A stretch of 64,000 nt of DNA from Algoriphagus sanaruensis (GTDB lineage: Bacteria; Bacteroidota; Bacteroidia; Cytophagales; Cyclobacteriaceae): positions 2,360,501-2,424,500 of the forward strand of contig NZ_CP012836.1 in the NCBI RefSeq assembly GCF_001593605.1, given 5' to 3'. Each line of letters starts with the position of its first letter. The stretch's first letter is position 1. The notes beneath the pieces were generated by a model. That model did not search any database, had not been told where the DNA came from, and saw only the letters and a list, made by a program, of their open reading frames with translations. The position numbers and the translations under genes were made by a program. This document shows positions 59,094 to 64,000 of the stretch, piece after piece.

Positions 59094-59960
59094 ATGAAAA
59101 TGGCATCAAAAGAAACAGAGAATCAACAATGGTCAGACCCAAAAGACTTTGGGCTTCCATTTGTAGAGGTAAAGCCTATTTCTAAAAAAACTGAACTTCC
59201 AACGGATCAACCCAAGGAAAAGCCTGTCACCAAGGAAAAATCCAAAGTAAAATCAATTGATCCTGCAAACGGAAAACAAGAAGTCAAAGAAGAAAAACAA
59301 CCTGAGATTCAATCTGCTAAAGATGCTCCGGTAAATCCTGCACTTTTGGAGAATGGAAAAAAGAAACCCGTTTCTTCTCGACCTGAAATACCTGCTTCAA
59401 AAAGCTCAAATACTTGGGTTTGGATTGTTATTTTCCTAGCTCTTGCAGTTGTATCTGTGATTGTATGGCAATTGATGGGAGGTAGTACTGATGAAAGTGA
59501 AAATACTACCGAAAGTGAATCTGTGGAACTTGCGGCAAAGGAAGTGACTCCAAGCCAAGAAACTACTGCAAATCTTGTCACAGCTGATACAAGTCAAAAT
59601 GCTATCAATCAAGATAGTATAACTGTAACTCAGGATTCAAATCTTAATATTTCAAAACCTGTAGAATCTGGTACAACAATTGCCAATACTGCACCAGGAA
59701 GCTTGATACGCATCGATTCCAAAGGACCAAAAACTAGATATTTTATTATCGTTTCTAGTTTGCCAAATGAAAAACTTGCGCTTGAAGTTGCTGGAGGTTT
59801 TGCCAAACGAAGTCAGGAATTATATCTGATTTCTCCTTATGAAAACAGTCCGAACTACCGGGTAGCCATAGCAAGTTTTGATAGTTGGAATTCAGCGTCC
59901 AAAGAAATGGCGCGTATCAAGTCTGAATACACCGAAGACTTGTGGATTTTGAACTATTAA
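59094..59960 (+). CDS. Single-pass membrane protein with C-terminal SPOR domain
   Basis: This 288-residue inner-membrane protein has an N-terminal cytoplasmic stretch of about 105 residues, rich in Lys, Pro and Glu. One transmembrane helix follows (about 106-128, WVWIVIFLALAVVSVIVW), then a Ser/Thr-rich periplasmic linker. The C-terminal SPOR domain covers about 212-288 (RYFIIVSSLPNEKLALEVAGGFA, then YRVAIASFDSWNSASKEMARIKSEY). SPOR domains bind denuded peptidoglycan glycan strands, typically at division sites. It begins 62 bases after the barrel gene and ends one base before exbB, so it probably belongs to the ExbB-ExbD-TonB unit. The pairing with Ton components suggests a cell-wall-anchored energised complex, which is inference. 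Confidence 0.85.
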   Translation: MKMASKETENQQWSDPKDFGLPFVEVKPISKKTELPTDQPKEKPVTKEKSKVKSIDPANGKQEVKEEKQPEIQSAKDAPVNPALLENGKKKPVSSRPEIPASKSSNTWVWIVIFLALAVVSVIVWQLMGGSTDESENTTESESVELAAKEVTPSQETTANLVTADTSQNAINQDSITVTQDSNLNISKPVESGTTIANTAPGSLIRIDSKGPKTRYFIIVSSLPNEKLALEVAGGFAKRSQELYLISPYENSPNYRVAIASFDSWNSASKEMARIKSEYTEDLWILNY

Positions 59961-59961
59961 T

Positions 59962-60651
59962 ATGATCCTTCTCCAAACGCTAACTACCGACAGCCTCACT
60001 ACCATGGACAGCCTGAACACGGCTGCAGCAACAGAAAACATCGGTCTCCTTGATCTTTTGATCAAAGGGGGATACATGATGATTCCGCTTTATTTATTAT
60101 TTATTCTCGCGATTTTCATCTTTTTTCAAAAGTTGATTACCCTGAATAAAGCCGCTAAAACCCCAAGTCACCTTATGGATCAGGTTAAGGTCTTGGTACA
60201 AAGCGGACAGATAGAGAAAGCTAAAATGCTATGTGCAGGAGAGAATACTCCTGTAGCGAATATGATAGCAAAAGGAATCGAACGAATAGGTTCGCCTTTG
60301 AAAAACATTGAAGTCTCTATCGAGAACGTAGGTAAGATTGAAATTTACAAGCTTGAGAAAAATCTGGGCTTATTAGCGACAGTTTCTGGAGCAGCACCAA
60401 TGATAGGATTTTTGGGTACCGTTACCGGGATGATTCAAGCATTTATATCCATTGCACAAGAAGAAGGGAATGTGTCGCCAAAGTTACTCTCCATGGGGAT
60501 TTATGAAGCGATGATCACAACCGCAGCGGGACTTGTAGTAGGGATTGTAGCCTATTTGGGATACAATTACTTGGTAACTCAAGTTTCCAAATTGGTACAT
60601 AATATGGAATATACTTCCATCGAATTTATTGACCTTCTTCAAGATAAATAA
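59962..60651 (+). CDS. exbB: ExbB/TolQ/MotA-type proton channel protein
   Basis: This 229-residue inner-membrane protein has three hydrophobic segments (about residues 37-58, 135-160 and 172-196) in the ExbB/TolQ arrangement. The signature LEKNLGLLATVSGAAPMIGFLGTVTGMIQAFISIA spans the second helix. SPKLLSMGIYEAMITTAAGLVVGIVAYLGYN is the third helix with the conserved Thr of the proton path. ExbB forms the pentameric motor with ExbD and energises TonB. It starts one base after the SPOR gene stop and is followed by exbD two bases later. ExbB and TolQ cannot be separated by sequence; the TonB partner favours ExbB. Confidence 0.92.
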   Translation: MILLQTLTTDSLTTMDSLNTAAATENIGLLDLLIKGGYMMIPLYLLFILAIFIFFQKLITLNKAAKTPSHLMDQVKVLVQSGQIEKAKMLCAGENTPVANMIAKGIERIGSPLKNIEVSIENVGKIEIYKLEKNLGLLATVSGAAPMIGFLGTVTGMIQAFISIAQEEGNVSPKLLSMGIYEAMITTAAGLVVGIVAYLGYNYLVTQVSKLVHNMEYTSIEFIDLLQDK

Positions 60652-60653
60652 GC

Positions 60654-61043
60654 ATGGGACTTCAATCGAAAAATAAAATTGATGCAAGTTTCAGCATGTC
60701 TTCCATGACTGATATTATATTCTTGCTATTGATCTTTTTCATGCTGACTTCCTCTTTTATTACTCCATCGGGATTGCCGGTGAATTTACCATCAAGTGAA
60801 GCATCTGATATTGTGATGCAGGAAGTGACGGTTTCCGTGACGAAAGACCTTCGCTATTCTGTGAATGATAAAATTGTAAGTAGAGACGAGATCAAGGGTG
60901 AATTAGCCACTTTGCTCGAAGGAAAAAAGGGGCAAGTTGTATTGCATATTGACAAAGAAGTTCCGGTTGAATACCTCGTGGAAATTGGAGGAATTGCTGC
61001 TGGATTGGAAGCAAATGTTTCTATTGCCACAAAACCTTACTAG
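60654..61043 (+). CDS. exbD: ExbD/TolR-type biopolymer transport protein
   Basis: This 129-residue protein has a single transmembrane helix (about residues 19-42) preceded by a basic N-terminus. The essential proton-carrying aspartate is D20 in MSSMTDIIFLLLIFFMLTSSF. The periplasmic domain (about 45-129) has strands such as LPVNLPSSEAS, VTVSVTKDLRYSVNDK and GQVVLHIDKEVPVEYLVEI, as in ExbD and TolR. It works with ExbB in the motor complex. Two bases separate it from exbB and two from the TonB gene, so the three are one operon. Confidence 0.93.
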   Translation: MGLQSKNKIDASFSMSSMTDIIFLLLIFFMLTSSFITPSGLPVNLPSSEASDIVMQEVTVSVTKDLRYSVNDKIVSRDEIKGELATLLEGKKGQVVLHIDKEVPVEYLVEIGGIAAGLEANVSIATKPY

Positions 61044-61045
61044 AA

Positions 61046-62002
61046 ATGCAAACTTGGAAGGCTGACGAAATCGAAAAAGAAAGTAAAAAGAAGTCTGCTA
61101 TCATCACGGTAGTGGTCAATTTACTTTTGTTGTTGGCTTTTTACTTTATCGTGGTTTGGAAACCTCAAATTCCACCTTTGCCCACTTATGGTTTGGAACT
61201 CAATCTGGGTTTTACGGATATGGGTTCTGGCAATCGAAATAGTCCAAATGCGCCTTCCGAAACACCCTCACAATCTGTTGAACAGGCCGCACCAGGAGAA
61301 GTAGCAGCTACCGTAACTCAACCAGCTACTCCTGCACCAGCTCCCAAAACTGAAACTGCAAAACAAAAGACAAGCTCAAAACCTGCCGCAAATCAAGCGG
61401 TAACTACGAAGCCATCTCCAATTAAAGGCGAACAAAAAGCCGCAGTAGAAACCAAAAAACCGGAGCCGACTAAAACGGAACCTGCGAAAACTGTCACCAC
61501 ACCTGCCAAGTCTGAAGCAGAAGCAACCACCCAAAAAGCACCTGAACAGCCCAAAATTGACCAAAGAGCCATCTTTGGAGCAGGAGGAACTTCAGGAAAA
61601 AGCTCAACCCCTGCTTCGGGTGGTGCCCAAGGATCCTCCACTTCCAAAGGTGATGAAGGACGTCCAACTGGTACCGTAGATGGCCGGGCAATCATGGGTG
61701 AGGGAAGTGGAAAAGGAACTAATTCAGGTGCTGGATATAGCCTTGACTTGGCAGGATGGGATTTTGCATCTAGGCCAACTATCAATGACCGAGTTTCGAC
61801 TAGAAACGGTCGAATTGTTTTCAAGATTACGGTAGATGACTCTGGACGCGTGGTGCAAGCAGTACCCTTAGAATATAATGTTTCAAATGATGTCTTGGCC
61901 TATTATCGCCAAGTAGTAAATCAAATTAATTTTAAAAAATCAGGTGGAGCTGCTGCGGATTTTTCAACTGGGAAAATCACCTTTGTGATCAAGGTTGATT
62001 AG
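61046..62002 (+). CDS. tonB: TonB/TolA-like energy transducer
   Basis: This 318-residue protein has a cytoplasmic basic start and one transmembrane helix (about 19-41, IITVVVNLLLLLAFYFIVVW). A long periplasmic linker of about 170 residues is rich in Pro, Lys, Ala, Thr and Gly (repeated PKTE, KPEPTKTEPAKT). The C-terminal ~90-residue domain (DLAGWDFASRPTIND... through GRIVFKITVDDSGRVVQAV to KITFVIKVD) fits the TonB/TolA fold. The usual TonB histidine in the helix is not evident and the classical YP motif is absent, so TolA is also possible. It spans the periplasm to pass ExbBD energy to the outer membrane. One base separates it from folC. Confidence 0.85.
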   Translation: MQTWKADEIEKESKKKSAIITVVVNLLLLLAFYFIVVWKPQIPPLPTYGLELNLGFTDMGSGNRNSPNAPSETPSQSVEQAAPGEVAATVTQPATPAPAPKTETAKQKTSSKPAANQAVTTKPSPIKGEQKAAVETKKPEPTKTEPAKTVTTPAKSEAEATTQKAPEQPKIDQRAIFGAGGTSGKSSTPASGGAQGSSTSKGDEGRPTGTVDGRAIMGEGSGKGTNSGAGYSLDLAGWDFASRPTINDRVSTRNGRIVFKITVDDSGRVVQAVPLEYNVSNDVLAYYRQVVNQINFKKSGGAAADFSTGKITFVIKVD

Positions 62003-62003
62003 T

Positions 62004-63293
62004 ATGAATTACCAAGAAACACTCGATTACCTATTTAACGCCCTCCCCATGTTTCAGCGGGTGGGCGCTTCTGCTTTTAGGAAGGACTTGAGCAATACTA
62101 TTGCTCTTTGTGCACATTTGGAAAATCCGGAGCTAAAATTCAAGTCCGTTCATGTGGCTGGAACGAATGGGAAGGGAAGTACTTCCCATGCTTTAGCTGC
62201 GATTTTCCAATCTGCAGGATATAAAACCGGATTGTATACTTCTCCGCATTTAAAATCATTTACCGAGCGGATTCGAATCAATGGGCAAGAAATCACGGAA
62301 CAGGCGGTAGTGGATTTTGTAGAAGTCAACAAAGCATTTTTGGATGAATTAAAGCCAAGTTTCTTTGAAATGACTGTTGGACTAGCCTTTTGGTATTTTG
62401 CCAAAGAAGAAGTAGATATTGCTATTGTAGAGGTAGGCATGGGAGGAAGGTTAGATAGTACCAATGTCATTGTACCGGAACTTTCTGTGATTACAAATAT
62501 TGGTTGGGATCATATGCAGTTTTTGGGGGATTCACTTCCCCAAATCGCAGGAGAGAAGGCAGGAATTATCAAGACTGGAATACCCGTCGTAATAAGTCAG
62601 ACTCAGACTGAGACTTCGCCGGTTTTTATACAAAAATCAAAAGAAATCTCGTCCTCCATTTTTTTCGCAGATCAAGAAATCAAGGTTGAGAAGCAAGCGT
62701 CTCAAGACCAGAAATCAGCTGTTTTTCAGGTTTCTGAGGAAGATAAAAACTACACCATAGAGTTTGGTTTATTGGGGGATTATCAAAGATTTAACCTTCC
62801 TGGAATCCTTGAGTCAGTAGCTCAACTTCGTAAAAAAGGCTGGATTATTTCAGAGGAGGCGGTTAAGATTGGTTTGAAAGAAGTGTCATTTTTAACAGGA
62901 CTGAAAGGGAGATGGCAGGTTTTAGGCCAAAATCCTACTGTTATTGCTGACACGGGTCACAATGAACCTGGAATCCGAGAAATCTTAAGTCAACTGGAAA
63001 GACTTTCCTTTCAACAATTATGGATGGTTATTGGGATGGTTCAGGATAAGGACATTTCAAAAATTCTTGCCTTGCTTCCCAAGTCCGCCAAATATGTCTT
63101 TTGTCAGGCAGATTTACCTCGTGCTTTGTCTGCCCAACTCCTTGCAGAAAAATCAAAAGAATTTGGCCTTAAGGGTGAGGTAATTCCGAACGTAAATCAA
63201 GCACTGAAATTTGCTCGAAAAAATGCAAGCTCAAATGATTTGATTTTTGTGGGAGGGAGTACTTTTGTGGTCGCAGAAATTCAAGACCTCTAA
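62004..63293 (+). CDS. folC: Folylpolyglutamate synthase / dihydrofolate synthase
   Basis: This 429-residue Mur-ligase-family enzyme adds glutamate to folate (and usually dihydropteroate). The P-loop GTNGKGST is at residues 53-60. GLYTSPHLKSFTERIRINGQEI follows it, and VEVGMGGRLDSTNVI contains the metal and ATP motif. TNIGWDHMQFLGDSLPQIAGEKAGIIK is the family's nucleotide-binding/catalytic block, ahead of the C-terminal domain. The ATG at 62004 is chosen because it starts MNYQETLDYLF, the family opening; a start nine bases upstream would overlap tonB. The stop is the base before trmB. Confidence 0.95.
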   Translation: MNYQETLDYLFNALPMFQRVGASAFRKDLSNTIALCAHLENPELKFKSVHVAGTNGKGSTSHALAAIFQSAGYKTGLYTSPHLKSFTERIRINGQEITEQAVVDFVEVNKAFLDELKPSFFEMTVGLAFWYFAKEEVDIAIVEVGMGGRLDSTNVIVPELSVITNIGWDHMQFLGDSLPQIAGEKAGIIKTGIPVVISQTQTETSPVFIQKSKEISSSIFFADQEIKVEKQASQDQKSAVFQVSEEDKNYTIEFGLLGDYQRFNLPGILESVAQLRKKGWIISEEAVKIGLKEVSFLTGLKGRWQVLGQNPTVIADTGHNEPGIREILSQLERLSFQQLWMVIGMVQDKDISKILALLPKSAKYVFCQADLPRALSAQLLAEKSKEFGLKGEVIPNVNQALKFARKNASSNDLIFVGGSTFVVAEIQDL

Positions 63294-63956
63294 ATGAGCA
63301 GAAAAAAGCTGGTTCGCTTCGCCCAAAATGAAGCCAATCCCAATGTAATCCAAGCTGGTAAGCCTCTTTTTGAATCTATCAAAGGAAACTGGCATGAAGT
63401 GCAGTTTCAAAATTCCAATCCAATCGTGGTTGAATTGGCCTGTGGTCGAGGAGAATTTACGGTAGGACTTGGTCGAGAATATCCGCATCAAAACTTTATT
63501 GGAGTGGATATCAAGGGGAGCCGTATCTGGAAAGGGAGTTCAACTGCGACTGCCGAGGGATTGAATAATGTGTCTTTTTTAAGAACTCAAATTCAAAATC
63601 TGGATCAGTTTTTTGCTGAAGGTGAAATCGCTGAGCTTTGGATTACGTTCCCTGATCCATTTCCTAGAGACGGAGACGAAAAGAGACGATTGACCTCGCC
63701 AAAGTTTTTGGACATGTATAAGCCACTCATTCAAAAACAAGGTCTCGTCCATTTCAAGACGGATAATACAGGACTATTTGACTATACACTCGAGTTAGTT
63801 CAATCTAGAGAGGATATCCAGGTAATTGCGTTCACCCATGATTTCTATCAAAGCGAAATGAAGGATGATCACCATGGAATTAAGACCCGATATGAAAAGA
63901 TTTTTTCTGAAAAAGGGGAGAAGATCAAGTATCTAAAGTTTCAATTCATCGGATAA
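63294..63956 (+). CDS. trmB: tRNA (guanine-N7-)-methyltransferase
   Basis: This 220-residue SAM-dependent enzyme methylates G46 in the variable loop of tRNA. Motif I reads VELACGRGEFTVGLG, followed by FIGVDIKGSRIWKG. LWITFPDPFPRDGDEKRRLTSPKFLDMY contains the catalytic Asp and the signature PDPxxK/R, and HFKTDN is the substrate motif. KTRYEKIFSEKGEKIKYLKFQ is the C-terminal family block. It starts directly after the folC stop, so it is co-translated. Only 44 bases remain to the window edge after it; I see nothing in them. Confidence 0.95.
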   Translation: MSRKKLVRFAQNEANPNVIQAGKPLFESIKGNWHEVQFQNSNPIVVELACGRGEFTVGLGREYPHQNFIGVDIKGSRIWKGSSTATAEGLNNVSFLRTQIQNLDQFFAEGEIAELWITFPDPFPRDGDEKRRLTSPKFLDMYKPLIQKQGLVHFKTDNTGLFDYTLELVQSREDIQVIAFTHDFYQSEMKDDHHGIKTRYEKIFSEKGEKIKYLKFQFIG

Positions 63957-64000
63957 AGTCAGGATTTCGATAAGCAGGATTTGGGTACGAATAGAATCCT

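Noticed and set aside
1..64000. CRISPR arrays, insertion sequences, phage, restriction or known defence systems
   Set aside because: I found no repeated spacer pattern, transposase, integrase, or recognisable defence gene anywhere in the window.

Overview
The window looks like a chromosomal segment of a Bacteroidota bacterium, most likely order Cytophagales, family Cyclobacteriaceae (Algoriphagus or a relative). Four things point there: C-terminal type IX secretion sorting tails on two secreted proteins, Bacteroidetes-type promoters (TTTG / TAnnTTTG), a Bacteroidetes-style GyrA, and families typical of marine Cytophagales (DUF6807, ThuA, TAT-exported Gfo/Idh/MocA enzymes, arsenosugar genes). 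This is a taxonomic inference, not a measured placement. Genes are dense, no gene-free stretch exceeds 300 bases, and I see no phage, insertion sequence, integrase or CRISPR array.

Layout. 1-840: C-terminal part of a TolC-type outer membrane efflux protein. 844-9521: uronate catabolism, with tagaturonate reductase (uxaB) and altronate dehydratase (uxaA) on the minus strand, then KDG kinase, KDPG aldolase and a complete TRAP transporter as one plus-strand operon. Uptake through KDG and KDPG to pyruvate plus glyceraldehyde-3-phosphate is covered; the uronate isomerase is not in the window. A DUF1330 gene and an acidic-tailed lipoprotein gene sit between uxaB and uxaA. 9557-10192: 1-Cys peroxiredoxin. 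10383-13767: a tightly packed arsenosugar operon (CMD-like protein, ArsS, two glycosyltransferases and a secreted protein of unknown role), followed by a convergent GAPDH. 14963-15159: two identical tRNA-Glu(TTC) genes behind a clear promoter.

15332-32024 is an accessory block of exported carbohydrate-related proteins: a lipoprotein with a beta-propeller, HEAT repeats and c-type heme that overlaps a PIG-L deacetylase gene; trpS; a DUF1573 protein; a 1487-residue phosphatase-like protein with three HYR-like repeats and a T9SS tail; a nucleoside-hydrolase-like protein; ThuA; DUF6807; and two exported Gfo/Idh/MocA oxidoreductases. 32087-39000 is mixed: an NmrA/DUF2867 oxidoreductase, aldo/keto reductase, a TrpF-like protein lacking the catalytic cysteine, a lipoprotein and T9SS-sorted subtilase pair, rpe and a small secreted protein.

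39054-53094 holds an outer-membrane protein, gyrA with a TPR protein, a PagL-like lipid A deacylase, a PIG-L/amidotransferase-like fusion, a previously easy-to-miss 34-residue membrane peptide, a sodium:solute symporter, a DUF2911 protein, a GhrA-type dehydrogenase, a tandem universal stress protein and a TPR protein. 53287-63956 is a long co-directional run: holA, a 995-residue TPR protein, a beta-barrel protein, a SPOR protein, ExbB, ExbD, TonB, folC and trmB. It looks like an energised envelope module embedded among housekeeping genes.

The best candidates for something undescribed are the PIG-L fusion / micropeptide / symporter unit, the heme-propeller plus PIG-L pair, and the TPR/beta-barrel/SPOR/Exb/Ton module. 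None can be called a new system from sequence alone.
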